From contig LNEP01000001.1 of assembly GCA_001464125.1 (NCBI GenBank), forward strand, positions 62,001-126,000: DNA of 64,000 bases. Direction: 5' to 3'. A program made the position numbers and the translations under genes. This DNA comes from Betaproteobacteria bacterium Ga0077540. Lineage in GTDB: Bacteria; Pseudomonadota; Gammaproteobacteria; Burkholderiales; Methylophilaceae. Numbering within the stretch: the first letter of the stretch is position 1; the number at the start of each line of letters is the position of its first letter. The notes beneath the pieces are model-generated. The model had not been told where the DNA came from. It searched no databases and saw nothing but the letters and a program-made list of their open reading frames with translations. Positions 1 through 7,881 of the stretch are shown in pieces.

Positions 1-687
1 CACCGATTGTTTGCGACGCAAGCCGATAAATCCGATAAAGGCAGAGCCTAATAACCAGATAGCCGATGGTAGTGGCACAGCAGATACGCCACCATTAGAA
101 GAACCACCACCGTTTGCATCACCATTGGAAGGGTTGTTGCCTGTATTGTCTCCATTGCCACCTTCCTCTACATTTTCTTTGGCTACATATTGTGTACGGT
201 TGTTGTCACGTCCACCGCCAGCCCCGCCCCCGCCAACACCCCCAACGCCTCCACCACCAGCAGCAGAACCACCAGTTGAGTAGCCTGTAGGTACCATATC
301 AGCTACTACTACGTCGTTTAAATTCTGGATGTGATTTTCTTTAGGATTACCTGCGCCAGTTTCTTCCGTTGGCAACACAAACTCATCATTGGAGGCAACG
401 TTGTAACCTTCAAAGAAGTAACGTGTTTTCTCAAAGCCATCATCCATCAGGTAATTTTCGATATCAGTTTGGGCTTGCTGCCAGCGTTGTGTAAATGGAG
501 CAATCACATCCTGAGGTTGATGTGCTTTAGACCTAGCTTGGCTAGATTGCGCGATTTGATCGATGTCTGAAAATTTGGATGCATTGTGCTGCATGGTATA
601 GGCAATAAAGGAAAGCAAGCCAAGTATGGCAAATAGCATGTATTTTAATTTTTTTGCTCGTTTATTTCTTTGTGCGCGTGCGCTCAT
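1..687 (-). CDS. Putative exosortase-sorted surface protein (VPLPA/PEP-CTERM type), 3' end off window
   Basis: I translated this by hand from the minus strand: an open frame of 229 codons starts at ATG 687 and leaves the window with no stop. A GGGGGT ribosome site precedes the ATG. A basic N-terminus is followed by a membrane segment (about residues 17-32), then a hydrophilic region, a Gly/Ala-rich and Gly/Asn-rich linker (about 140-200), and a tail VPLPSAIWLLGSAFIGFIG followed by LRRK. A VPLPxA motif, one hydrophobic helix and an Arg-rich end are the hallmarks of exosortase/PEP-CTERM sorting signals. That suggests export, cleavage near the tail and surface attachment or exopolysaccharide association. 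The matching exosortase is not in the window. The biochemical role is unknown. The protein probably ends within a few residues of the window edge. Confidence 0.75.
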   Translation of the reverse strand, partial: MSARAQRNKRAKKLKYMLFAILGLLSFIAYTMQHNASKFSDIDQIAQSSQARSKAHQPQDVIAPFTQRWQQAQTDIENYLMDDGFEKTRYFFEGYNVASNDEFVLPTEETGAGNPKENHIQNLNDVVVADMVPTGYSTGGSAAGGGGVGGVGGGGAGGGRDNNRTQYVAKENVEEGGNGDNTGNNPSNGDANGGGSSNGGVSAVPLPSAIWLLGSAFIGFIGLRRKQSV

Positions 688-843
688 GGTGTACCCCCAA
701 ACATGTTGTACTAATTTAAAACATACATTACCTATATGGGGGATAGCGCGCAATAGCTCATTCGCACTAATGAAAATAGGCGTAAACCCATAGTGCTATG
801 ATTTTAAAAGGTTTTATGTGCAAGATTAGCTGTTAATATGGCG

Positions 844-1305
844 TTATTCAGCAGCATCTACCGTATCGGCAACATCTTCATCTACCAGGTTCTTCCAGTT
901 TAAGATGATTTTTTTATGCTCGTTGCTACCAATAGTGAATTTATGGCGTTGTTTGTCGCCGTTATAGCTAGCCAAGATAGTGTAGGTGCCAGCTGGAATA
1001 TCCAATAGTAATTGTGGCTGTGCGCCTACTAGTCTGAATACCAGCTTACCTTCAGTATCATAAAGGTTGACGTTCACATCGGTGATAGAGCGCCCACTGG
1101 CCCCTTCGGAAAAAATCACCCGTAGACTAAATTGAGTAATGTATGGACGCATGGCATCAACTTCATCAGCGCTAATGCCACCTGTGATATAGGGAACACC
1201 CTGTGCCGATTTTTTGATACTCACAGCATCAGCAGACGCGTAAAAACTGGTGAGCATCAAAATGCAACCACATAGTTTGGTGATGAAATTAGTACTGTAT
1301 TTCAT
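844..1305 (-). CDS. Secreted protein with a carboxypeptidase-regulatory-like beta-sandwich domain
   Basis: This is a 153-residue protein read from ATG 1305. That start gives a clean Sec signal peptide (KY near the N-terminus, hydrophobic core, cut after ASADA, about residue 26). The frame is open further upstream to 1386, but that would overlap rlmD on the other strand and bury the signal peptide. The mature part reads like a small beta-sandwich ([15 protein letters not shown], then [17 protein letters not shown]), the pattern of carboxypeptidase-regulatory or PEGA-like domains that decorate periplasmic or surface proteins. There is no catalytic motif. It is divergent from rlmD and lies upstream of the exosortase-substrate gene on the same strand, so both may be envelope proteins. 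The specific function is unknown. Confidence 0.65.
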   Translation of the reverse strand: MKYSTNFITKLCGCILMLTSFYASADAVSIKKSAQGVPYITGGISADEVDAMRPYITQFSLRVIFSEGASGRSITDVNVNLYDTEGKLVFRLVGAQPQLLLDIPAGTYTILASYNGDKQRHKFTIGSNEHKKIILNWKNLVDEDVADTVDAAE

Positions 1306-1365
1306 AGCGACTTTTTCATAAGCAGTAAGCATCATTCTACGCCTGTATCGGCTAAAATAGCGACT

Positions 1366-2733
1366 ATGAGAAGAAACCGTCATCAATCCCGCCAGTTAGC
1401 CCCACAACCTATTCAATCGGCATTTATCGAATCGCTAGATCAAGAAGGGCGAGGTGTCGCCCATGTGGATGGTAAAACCATTTTTATCGATGGTGCGTTG
1501 CCGCAAGAACGCGTTACTTATCAATCGCATCATGTGAAACAAACTTTTGAAGTCGCCAATGTGGTGCAGGTCCTCAAGCAAAGCAATCAGCGTGTTAAAC
1601 CACAGTGCCCACATTTTGGCGTGTGTGGCGGCTGTAAATTACAGCATTTAGATTTTGCCGCACAAGTCGCGGCAAAACAGCGTTTGTTGGAAAATGATTT
1701 CAAGCATATTGGCAAAGTGAAACCGGTCAATATGTTGCCGCCATTGTATGGCCCTACATGGGGCTACCGCCATAAGGCGCGTTTGAGCGTGAAATACGTA
1801 GAGAAAAAGCAGCGCGTCTTGGTGGGCTTTAATGAAAAAGCTACCCGCTTTGTCTCTGATATGAATAGTTGCGAGGTGTTGGTGCCGCAAGTATCTGCAT
1901 TAATTCAGCCTTTGCAAGACATGATTTTGCAGCTAAGCCTGCGTGATAAGATTCCTCAAATTGAGTTGGCGGTAGGTGAAGCGGACAATGTGGATACACA
2001 ACCAGTGATAGTGTTGATTTTTCGCATCATGGCTGGTTTAACCACGCAGGATGAGCAATTGCTCAAAGCGTTTGCCGATGCGCATCATGTTCAGATATGG
2101 ACGCAAACCAAAGGCCCAGACACCATCATGCCGTTTTACCCGATAAATGGTGCGCAGTTGCAATACAATCTACCGGAGTTCGATTTAACTTATCCGTTTA
2201 AACCCAACGAGTTTACGCAGGTCAATCCGCAAATTAATCAGGTAATGATACGACGTGCCATGCAATTGTTGTCCCCCAAAGCGAATGAAACGATTGCTGA
2301 TTTCTTCTGCGGAATTGGTAACTTTACCTTACCCATTGCGCGTAGTGGTGCGCAGGTGCTGGGTTTGGAAGGCTTGGCCAATTTGGTAGAGCGCGCAAAC
2401 GAAAGTGCGCAGTTGAATAAAATCAAGCACGTAAAATTTGGGGTGGCCGATTTATTTAAAATGACCGAATCAAGCTTAAGCGAGCTGGGCCGTTTTGATA
2501 AATGGCTGGTGGATCCACCGCGTGATGGCGCGTTTGAATTGGTGAAAGCCATTACGCCCGACAGCGCGCCCAAACGTATTGTGTACGTGTCATGTAATCC
2601 CGCTACCTTGGCTCGAGATGCTGGTGTGTTAGTGAGTGAAAAAGGCTATACCTTGGCATCTGCAGGTGTCATTAATATGTTTCCACACACTGCGCATGTT
2701 GAATCAATCGCTTTATTTACGCGCAACGAATAG
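1366..2733 (+). CDS. rlmD: 23S rRNA (uracil-1939-C5)-methyltransferase RlmD
   Basis: RlmD makes m5U at position 1939 of 23S rRNA using S-adenosylmethionine. The 455-residue protein has an N-terminal TRAM-like RNA-binding domain (about 15-70). Four cysteines at 81, 87, 90 and 169 have the spacing of the RlmD [4Fe-4S] site. The SAM-binding loop is DFFCGIGNF (312-320), DPPRDGA follows at about 383, and the catalytic cysteine sits in [11 protein letters not shown] (Cys410). Length is close to the family norm. It is transcribed alone and divergently from the secreted protein gene. RumB and TrmA are the alternatives, but the TRAM domain and Fe-S cysteines favour RlmD. Confidence 0.95.
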   Translation: MRRNRHQSRQLAPQPIQSAFIESLDQEGRGVAHVDGKTIFIDGALPQERVTYQSHHVKQTFEVANVVQVLKQSNQRVKPQCPHFGVCGGCKLQHLDFAAQVAAKQRLLENDFKHIGKVKPVNMLPPLYGPTWGYRHKARLSVKYVEKKQRVLVGFNEKATRFVSDMNSCEVLVPQVSALIQPLQDMILQLSLRDKIPQIELAVGEADNVDTQPVIVLIFRIMAGLTTQDEQLLKAFADAHHVQIWTQTKGPDTIMPFYPINGAQLQYNLPEFDLTYPFKPNEFTQVNPQINQVMIRRAMQLLSPKANETIADFFCGIGNFTLPIARSGAQVLGLEGLANLVERANESAQLNKIKHVKFGVADLFKMTESSLSELGRFDKWLVDPPRDGAFELVKAITPDSAPKRIVYVSCNPATLARDAGVLVSEKGYTLASAGVINMFPHTAHVESIALFTRNE

Positions 2734-2769
2734 CGCTCAATTTGAAAACATAACTCACTATTTGAGCGC
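2733..2769. repeat. Inverted repeat at the end of rlmD (possible hairpin)
   Basis: Perfect 8-bp arms GCGCTCAA and TTGAGCGC flank a 21-nt loop and begin at the last base of the rlmD stop codon. There is no following T-run on either strand, so this is not a classical intrinsic terminator. It may be an RNA 3'-end stabilising hairpin. The rest of the gap up to 2846 shows nothing recognisable. Confidence 0.35.
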
Positions 2770-2846
2770 AAAAGTTGGCGTAATTGGCTGATTAGTGGAG
2801 TAACTTCTATATTTGAAATTTACCCACCAACCAGATCAGTTGCCCA

Positions 2847-3209
2847 TCAAACCTGCAAAAACATGACACACAACAGCATTTCTATCACGACTGCGCCCAA
2901 GATGCTTTTGTTTGCGTTGCCCTTTATAAACTCATACAAGCCTAGGATGGCCAGCAACACGCAAGTGACAATCAGCCCATCAATGAGTGCATTGAGCGTG
3001 GCCGAGGGTTCAGCGTTTCTTGCAAAAAAGAACATTGCTGCTACGCCTGTATAAAGAGCACCAGCGCGCCTACCCACTAGCCCAGCTGAAGTCGAGTTAT
3101 CTAGATTCCATGCAGACAGAAATCGTGATGGGGCAAATAGCCATACTGCTGCCAATATTCCAAAGAGACTGGCTGTGATCATGGCGAGCAAATAAAAAGA
3201 TAAGTGCAT
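2847..3209 (-). CDS. Small four-helix integral membrane protein, function unknown
   Basis: This 120-residue protein consists almost entirely of hydrophobic segments, at about residues 5-27, 45-64, 74-92 and 101-118, with short polar loops. The motif LVGRRAGALYTGVAAMFFFARNAE lies in the second segment and its flanks. It resembles small uncharacterised four-TM proteins encoded next to short-chain dehydrogenases. I cannot assign a family with certainty. It is the last gene of the minus-strand TetR–reductase–SDR cluster, 15 bp after the SDR stop, so it is probably co-transcribed and under the same repressor. Confidence 0.6.
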   Translation of the reverse strand: MHLSFYLLAMITASLFGILAAVWLFAPSRFLSAWNLDNSTSAGLVGRRAGALYTGVAAMFFFARNAEPSATLNALIDGLIVTCVLLAILGLYEFIKGNANKSILGAVVIEMLLCVMFLQV

Positions 3210-3224
3210 GATGCTCCTAACGCG

Positions 3225-4052
3225 TTATCCCGCAATTTTTTCAAGAATATCCAATTTCATCTCTTGGCGAATGCCCTTGTCCATCATTGCAGCAGGGGCG
3301 AATCTTCTTAGTAGGCTCAAACGAGTTGCTAACTTTCCTGCGGTATAACGCAGTTTTGGGTGTTTGTCATTGGCCGCTTTTAATACTGTCTTAGCTACTA
3401 TTTTTGGATCATCTCCACCTTCCACGGCTGCTTTCATGATTTTTGCTAATGCTTTTCGCGCTACCGCATATTCTTCGATTGGACTGTCCAATTCTGGTGC
3501 ATTGGCTTCAAAGTTGGTTTTTGTGTAGGCGGGTTCAATCACAGACACGCGTATGCCTCTGGTACGCAGTTCATGATCTAACGATTCTGAATAACCTTCA
3601 ACAGCATGCTTGGTTGCAGCGTAAGTCGCCATGTAAGGCGCCGGTATCAAGCCCAGAATGGAGCCTATGTTAATGATACGTCCTTGTCCTTGTTTACGCA
3701 TATAAGGCACTACAGCTTGAATCACGCGTACAACTCCAAAAAAATTAGTATCAAAGATCTGTTGGGTTTGTGCCATGGAGCTTTCTTCTGCCCCTCCGGC
3801 CGCTACGCCAAAACCTGCGTTATTCACAACAAGGTCAATGCGGCCTTCTTTATCAATGATCCCTTTTAAGGCCGCCTCAATAGACTCTTCGCTACCCACA
3901 TCTAAAGCTATCATCTTGAATGGGTGGTGGCTATATTGCCCACCTTTTCGGCTGGTGCCGTAAACGGTATATCCTGCATTTGTTAGCATCACTGCTGTGG
4001 CCTCACCGATGCCTGATGATGCTCCTGTCACAATGGCAATTTTACTGTTCAT
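3225..4052 (-). CDS. Short-chain dehydrogenase/reductase (classical SDR, NAD(P)-dependent)
   Basis: This is a 275-residue classical SDR. The cofactor motif TGASSGIG is at residues 9-16, the structural NNAG near 77, a catalytic Ser in the NIGSI segment, and the catalytic YAATK pair near 145-149. The substrate is not predictable. The C-terminus extends past the SDR core with LLRRFAPAAMMDKGIRQE, as in oxidoreductases annotated for ketones or long-chain carbonyls. A strong AAGGAG site lies just upstream of ATG 4052. It sits between the MDR reductase (32 bp upstream) and the small membrane protein. The context suggests an inducible reductive detoxification module under the adjacent TetR regulator. 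Confidence 0.85.
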   Translation of the reverse strand: MNSKIAIVTGASSGIGEATAVMLTNAGYTVYGTSRKGGQYSHHPFKMIALDVGSEESIEAALKGIIDKEGRIDLVVNNAGFGVAAGGAEESSMAQTQQIFDTNFFGVVRVIQAVVPYMRKQGQGRIINIGSILGLIPAPYMATYAATKHAVEGYSESLDHELRTRGIRVSVIEPAYTKTNFEANAPELDSPIEEYAVARKALAKIMKAAVEGGDDPKIVAKTVLKAANDKHPKLRYTAGKLATRLSLLRRFAPAAMMDKGIRQEMKLDILEKIAG

Positions 4053-4084
4053 TATCCTTCTCCTTTGTCGATACTAAAATGGAA

Positions 4085-5095
4085 TTACTTGCTTTCAATT
4101 AATTGAACAACTACCTTACCCTTGGCACGACCTTCCTCTAGGTATGCTAAAGCTTGTAGGGTCTGGTCAAATGGAAATACTCTGTCTATCACTGGTTGAA
4201 TCTGACCATCGTCGATAATCTTGCCAATTTCTGCTAATTGCTGACCGTTTGGTTGCACGAACAAGAACGAATATTCGATATCGCGTTTTTTAGCGAGCCG
4301 GATAATCTTGTTACTGAGTAAGCCAAAGACTAGCCTCATAAAAATATTCATCCCTCGTTGCCTTGCAAACGCTGCATCTGGAGGACCAATCAAAGACACG
4401 ACACGACTATTTGGTTTTAGAATTTGCAGCGCTTTTTCAATGCCGTCCCCTCTTGTCGTTCCAAGTACAGCATCGTATCCTTGCAGTAGTTTCTCGAAGG
4501 CTTGCGTTTTGTAATCAATCACTTCATCGGCCCCCAGTCGTTTTACAAACGCTATGTTGCGAGTGCTTGTGGTGGTGGCCACTTTGGCACCTAAGTGTTT
4601 GGCTAACTGAATTGCGAATGTGCCTATGCCGCCAGAACCAGCAGGTATAAATACTTTCTGCCCTAGTTTGATACTTGCGCGTTCCTTCAGTGCTTGCCAT
4701 GACGTCAGCCCCACCATTGGGATAGAAGCCGCCTCTATGAAATTGAGTTTTTCAGGCTTATGCGCGGCTGCACTTTCTGGAACCAAGGTGTATTCAGCGA
4801 GTGATCCGGTTCCTAAATCGAACACACTGGCATATACCGAATCTCCCACCTTAAAACGCGTTACTTGATTGCCAACTTCGACCACCACACCAGCCAAATC
4901 ACTGCCCATAACGGCAGGTAGTTGAAACTTAAGGATGGGTTTGAAATCACCTTTTGGAATCATCGTGTCAATTGGGTTGAGGCCTACCGCATGCACTTTA
5001 ACCAGTATTTGGCGAGGCTGAATTGTAGGGCGGGGGAGGTCTTTAAAGGCCAGCTGATTCGCTTTGCCATAACGTTCTAAAACGAGAGCTTTCAT
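4085..5095 (-). CDS. Zinc-independent MDR-family NADP oxidoreductase (quinone-oxidoreductase-like)
   Basis: This 336-residue medium-chain dehydrogenase/reductase has a GroES-like N-terminal domain (about 1-120; VGLNPIDTMIPKGDF, PAVMGSDLAGVV) and a Rossmann domain with AGSGGIGTFAIQLAKHLGA (about 150-170). The Cys/His ligands of the catalytic zinc and the structural-zinc lobe are absent, so it belongs with quinone or enone reductases rather than alcohol dehydrogenases. An AGGA site lies 8 bp before ATG 5095. A perfect 11-bp-arm palindrome 32 bp upstream is very probably the operator for the TetR protein encoded just upstream on the same strand. The substrate is unknown; electrophilic carbonyls or quinones are plausible. 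Confidence 0.85.
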   Translation of the reverse strand: MKALVLERYGKANQLAFKDLPRPTIQPRQILVKVHAVGLNPIDTMIPKGDFKPILKFQLPAVMGSDLAGVVVEVGNQVTRFKVGDSVYASVFDLGTGSLAEYTLVPESAAAHKPEKLNFIEAASIPMVGLTSWQALKERASIKLGQKVFIPAGSGGIGTFAIQLAKHLGAKVATTTSTRNIAFVKRLGADEVIDYKTQAFEKLLQGYDAVLGTTRGDGIEKALQILKPNSRVVSLIGPPDAAFARQRGMNIFMRLVFGLLSNKIIRLAKKRDIEYSFLFVQPNGQQLAEIGKIIDDGQIQPVIDRVFPFDQTLQALAYLEEGRAKGKVVVQLIESK

Positions 5096-5126
5096 AGTGT
5101 TATCCTAGTTTAATGGGTTGCCGCTT

Positions 5127-5150
5127 AAAATATGATGACCATCATATTTT
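5127..5150. promoter_or_regulatory. Palindromic operator upstream of the MDR gene (probable TetR site)
   Basis: Perfect inverted repeat with 11-bp arms AAAATATGATG and CATCATATTTT around a 2-bp centre (AC). The core ATATGATG-NN-CATCATAT is identical to the palindrome at 5795-5812 next to the TetR start. Finding the same sequence at both gaps of the cluster is strong evidence that the local regulator binds both. No protein-DNA data are available here. Confidence 0.8.
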
Positions 5151-5185
5151 ATGTGAAAAAAAGCCGATGCCTTACCAGCCAAAAA

Positions 5186-5782
5186 TTAATGATCCTTGGG
5201 AGCGTAATGCTTAAGCGCCGCTTGTCTGAATGCTGCAGATAGTTCAGGGTCATTTACAGCGCGTGCTAACATCAGTGTTCCAACCATTGTGGAGATGGTC
5301 AGTAACGCCTCATCATGAGCGCTGGTTTGTGTTTGATTGGTTAGTTGACCTTCAATCAAACGAATCAACTCTTTGATACGCTCTGTAGATGCTGCTCTCA
5401 CTTCGGGTGCTTGTCGATGCATTTCCGAACCCAGCGCTGCAAATGAGCAGCCCTTTTCAATATTGGCTGTATGCGCATCCGATAAATAAACATTCATTAG
5501 CGCACATAAGCGTTGTTGTTCAGGATATTCAGCTAACACTTGCTCCACAATAGCGATTGTCTCTGCTCCAGCATGATCTGCCGCTTCAGCTAACATGTCA
5601 TCTCTTGATGAAAAATGTGCGTAAAAACCACCATGTGTCAGGCCTGCCTCTTTCATAATGTCGGCAACGCCAGTACCGTTGTATCCACTTCTGCGAATGG
5701 CTCTGGCTGCCGTCTCTACAATTCGTGCATGCGTGGTTTCTTTACGTCCAGAACTATCTTTTTTTAAGGTTATACTTTTCAT
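5186..5782 (-). CDS. TetR/AcrR family transcriptional repressor
   Basis: This 198-residue TetR-type protein has an N-terminal helix-turn-helix at about residues 18-60 (TAARAIRRSGYNGTGVADIM, then a helix with GGFYAHFSSRDDMLAEA). The helical C-terminal domain contains CSFAALGSEM and would bind a ligand and dimerise. In-frame ATGs exist at 5782, 5791 and 5794. I chose 5782 because the two upstream ATGs lie inside the operator DNA and lack a ribosome site, but a few extra residues are possible. It is the first gene of the minus-strand cluster. Overlapping operators at its start codon indicate negative autoregulation, and the same operator precedes the MDR gene. The inducer is likely a reactive electrophile or a substrate of the reductases; this is inference. 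Confidence 0.88.
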   Translation of the reverse strand: MKSITLKKDSSGRKETTHARIVETAARAIRRSGYNGTGVADIMKEAGLTHGGFYAHFSSRDDMLAEAADHAGAETIAIVEQVLAEYPEQQRLCALMNVYLSDAHTANIEKGCSFAALGSEMHRQAPEVRAASTERIKELIRLIEGQLTNQTQTSAHDEALLTISTMVGTLMLARAVNDPELSAAFRQAALKHYAPKDH

Positions 5783-5812
5783 GATGCTCATCATATATGA
5801 TGATCATCATAT
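5781..5812. promoter_or_regulatory. Overlapping palindromic operators at the TetR start (autoregulatory site)
   Basis: The perfect 18-bp palindrome ATATGATGATCATCATAT (5795-5812) shares its core with the site at 5127-5150. Directly adjacent at 5781-5794 is a second, shorter copy, ATGATG-CT-CATCAT, which contains the candidate start codons of the repressor gene. The pair could hold two TetR dimers and block its own transcription and translation start region. Confidence 0.75.
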
Positions 5813-5870
5813 TATCAAGAATAAAATGCAAAATAGTAGATAAAGCTCTATGGTGGATTGAATGTGTATT

Positions 5871-5955
5871 CATAACGATGCAAAAAAACATTTAAAATCA
5901 AGCGTATTCAATACAAGTTTGCTTGAGTCACTTAGGTTTTATTCACATCGTTATG
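5871..5955. repeat. Nested inverted-repeat element in the TetR–DoxX gap
   Basis: Perfect 10-bp outer arms, CATAACGATG (5871-5880) and CATCGTTATG (5946-5955), enclose inner arms TCAAGC (5898-5903) and GCTTGA (5921-5926), which in turn enclose GTATT-C-AATAC. The 85-bp unit could fold as a branched RNA or be a small remnant repeat. I see no open frame or T-run. The rest of the 5813-6014 gap is A+T-rich with nothing else recognisable. Confidence 0.4.
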
Positions 5956-6014
5956 TTGAAAGGAAGTTTAACTTTATCTTTGCGGCTAATATTATTTAAT
6001 CAATAGCTTTATTG

Positions 6015-6380
6015 TTATTTATCCATGCTGTAAGCCGTTTTTCCACCCACAGCTAGCAGAATTAAACCACCCGCCATCGCAATGTTTTTCAAGAACAGAA
6101 CGGATTGGATTTGATCTGAAAAGTTGCTGTGGAAAATAATCGCAGCCAATACTGAGAATCCGGCTAGTGCAAGGGCTGCATAACGGGTTTTAAATCCAAC
6201 TGCAATCGCCAAGCCGCCCAATAATTCTAATGCAATGGTTGGCCAAAGTAATAGTGTAGGTACGCCCATCGCTTGCATATAGCCTGCAGTTCCGGCTGGA
6301 TCAGATATTTTACCTATCCCCGCCAACACAAAAATTAACGCCAACATCAGTCTACCCACTAATTGAAGTATTCCGTTCAT
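6015..6380 (-). CDS. DoxX family membrane protein
   Basis: This 121-residue protein has four membrane helices and the DoxX-family pattern: GRLMLALIFVLAGIGKISDP at the N-terminus, then WPTIALELLGGLAIAVGFKTR, and FLKNIAMAGGLILLAVGG near the C-terminus. DoxX-like proteins are small inner-membrane proteins linked to redox, thiosulfate or oxidative-stress functions in other organisms. The role here is not known. It is transcribed alone on the minus strand and divergently from the ammonium transporter, with about 140 bp of shared upstream DNA. Confidence 0.85.
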   Translation of the reverse strand: MNGILQLVGRLMLALIFVLAGIGKISDPAGTAGYMQAMGVPTLLLWPTIALELLGGLAIAVGFKTRYAALALAGFSVLAAIIFHSNFSDQIQSVLFLKNIAMAGGLILLAVGGKTAYSMDK

Positions 6381-6454
6381 CTTGTTATCCCCTTATAACA
6401 TTTAAGAAGTGTTGCGTTAGGCATCATACGACAAGCCATAGGCTTTGTCATATC

Positions 6455-6471
6455 TTGGCGCGCTAATTGCT
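6455..6471 (+). promoter_or_regulatory. Sigma-54 (RpoN) type -24/-12 promoter of the ammonium transporter
   Basis: The sequence TTGGCGCGCTAATTGCT matches the sigma-54 consensus (YTGGCACG-N4-TTGCW) at all but one defined position. The invariant GG (6457-6458) and GC (6469-6470) are separated by the required 10 bp. It lies about 50 bp before amtB, giving a short leader. Sigma-54/NtrC control of ammonium transporters under nitrogen limitation is established in proteobacteria. I did not find a convincing NtrC enhancer site upstream. Confidence 0.75.
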
Positions 6472-6520
6472 AATACAGCCTAGTGTTTACAATCTCTCAT
6501 TCAATGATTAAGAAGCAGAT

Positions 6521-7831
6521 ATGCGTTTATCTAAAAAAATAGCAATAACATTATGTGGCATCGGAGTGTTGTTTCCTATCGTTGGAATGGCAGAAACAGT
6601 CGATGAGAAAGTAATCAATACCCTATGGGTATTGATTGCAGGGGCGATGGTATTTTTGATGCAACCGGGTTTTGCGCTATTGGAATCCGGCATGGCCAGA
6701 TCGAAAAATGCAGTGAATGTGATGATGAAAAATTACATGGATATCTGCGTAGGTTCTCTATTGTTTTGGCTGCTGGGTTACGGCCTGATGTTTGGCGATA
6801 GCCCAACAGGTTGGATAGGGACTGATCTTTTTGGTCTGGCTAAGGCGCCTGATTGGGACTTTAACCTATTGTTTTTTCAGATAATGTTTGCGGCTACTGC
6901 AGCCACCATCGTCAGTGGGGCAATGGCAGAGCGCACCAATTACGTAGCGTATTTAATAGGGACTTGTGGCATCACTGCTTTGATTTATCCAATTTTTGGA
7001 GGGTGGGCTTGGAACGATCACGGCTGGCTAAAGCAAATGGGCTTTATTGATTTTGCAGGTTCTACCGTTGTTCATTCTGTAGGCGGTTGGTGTGCGTTGG
7101 CAGCGATTATGTTACTGGGTCCAAGATTAGGACGCTTTGGGGCCAATGGCGAGGTGCGCGATTTACCTGGCCACAATTTAGGTTATGTGACGATAGGTGG
7201 CTTTTTATTATGGTTTGGCTGGTTTGGTTTTAATGGTGGCAGCACCTTGGCTGCGGGCACAAATCTTGGGCATATCTTACTGAATACGCACATGGCAGGT
7301 GCAGCAGGGGCGGTGGGTGCATTGTTGTTAAGCTATTTGCTGAGCAAACCGGCACTGATGACCAATGCCGTCAACGGCAGTATTGCAGGGTTAGTGTCGA
7401 TTACTGCAGGCTGTGCCAGCATGGCGTTACCTTACGCAGTACTCACTGGCGCTATAGGCGGTGCACTTTCGGTGTTAGGCGTGATGTTAATTGAGCGCAT
7501 GCGCTTGGATGATGTGGTCGGTGCAGTTTCTGTACATGGCATATGCGGCGCATGGGGCACGTTGGCGGCGGGCTTGTTTTTAATTGGCAATATGTTCAAT
7601 CCGCATCAAGTCATGGTGCAATTAATTGGAATTGTTGTTGCATTTATTTGGGTGTTTGCCAGTGCGTTTCTGATGTACTGGCTAATCTCAAAAACCACAG
7701 GCTTGCGCGTCAGCGCTATGCATGAACAACGCGGCTTGGACATCACCGAACATGGTGAAATCGGTTATCCGGAATTTAGTCACGTCTCTGCTTATAGTTC
7801 AGATAATTTGAAATCGCTGGAAAAACTATAA
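6521..7831 (+). CDS. amtB: Ammonium transporter (Amt/Mep/Rh family)
   Basis: Amt trimers conduct ammonium across the inner membrane. The 436-residue protein starts with a cleavable signal peptide (MRLSKKIAITLCGIG..., cut near GMAE), as in E. coli AmtB, followed by about 11 membrane helices. Visible signatures are FLMQPGFALLESGMARSKN near the N-terminus, DFAGSTVVHSVGG with the first pore histidine, and VSVHGICGAWGTLAAG with the second. A sigma-54-type promoter lies just upstream, which fits induction under nitrogen limitation. The usual PII partner glnK is not adjacent; instead an unknown helical protein follows closely. Confidence 0.95.
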   Translation: MRLSKKIAITLCGIGVLFPIVGMAETVDEKVINTLWVLIAGAMVFLMQPGFALLESGMARSKNAVNVMMKNYMDICVGSLLFWLLGYGLMFGDSPTGWIGTDLFGLAKAPDWDFNLLFFQIMFAATAATIVSGAMAERTNYVAYLIGTCGITALIYPIFGGWAWNDHGWLKQMGFIDFAGSTVVHSVGGWCALAAIMLLGPRLGRFGANGEVRDLPGHNLGYVTIGGFLLWFGWFGFNGGSTLAAGTNLGHILLNTHMAGAAGAVGALLLSYLLSKPALMTNAVNGSIAGLVSITAGCASMALPYAVLTGAIGGALSVLGVMLIERMRLDDVVGAVSVHGICGAWGTLAAGLFLIGNMFNPHQVMVQLIGIVVAFIWVFASAFLMYWLISKTTGLRVSAMHEQRGLDITEHGEIGYPEFSHVSAYSSDNLKSLEKL

Positions 7832-7881
7832 CGATGCATCAACAGGCGAGAACCGCAAATACAAGTGATAAGGAACGGGTC

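Noticed and set aside
11-283. Proline-rich plus-strand open frame
   Set aside because: It is the antisense shadow of the Gly-rich linker and sorting tail of the minus-strand exosortase-type substrate, whose translation is coherent over 229 codons.
688-843. Possible inverted repeat of CCCCCA and TGGGGG before the left-edge gene
   Set aside because: The arms are short and separated by about 45 bp, and one overlaps the ribosome site. The evidence is too weak to call a regulatory site.
6430-6450. Imperfect inverted repeat GACAAGCC/GGCTTTGTC upstream of amtB as an NtrC enhancer
   Set aside because: It does not match the TGCACC-N5-GGTGCA consensus and is very close to the -24 element, so I do not assign it.
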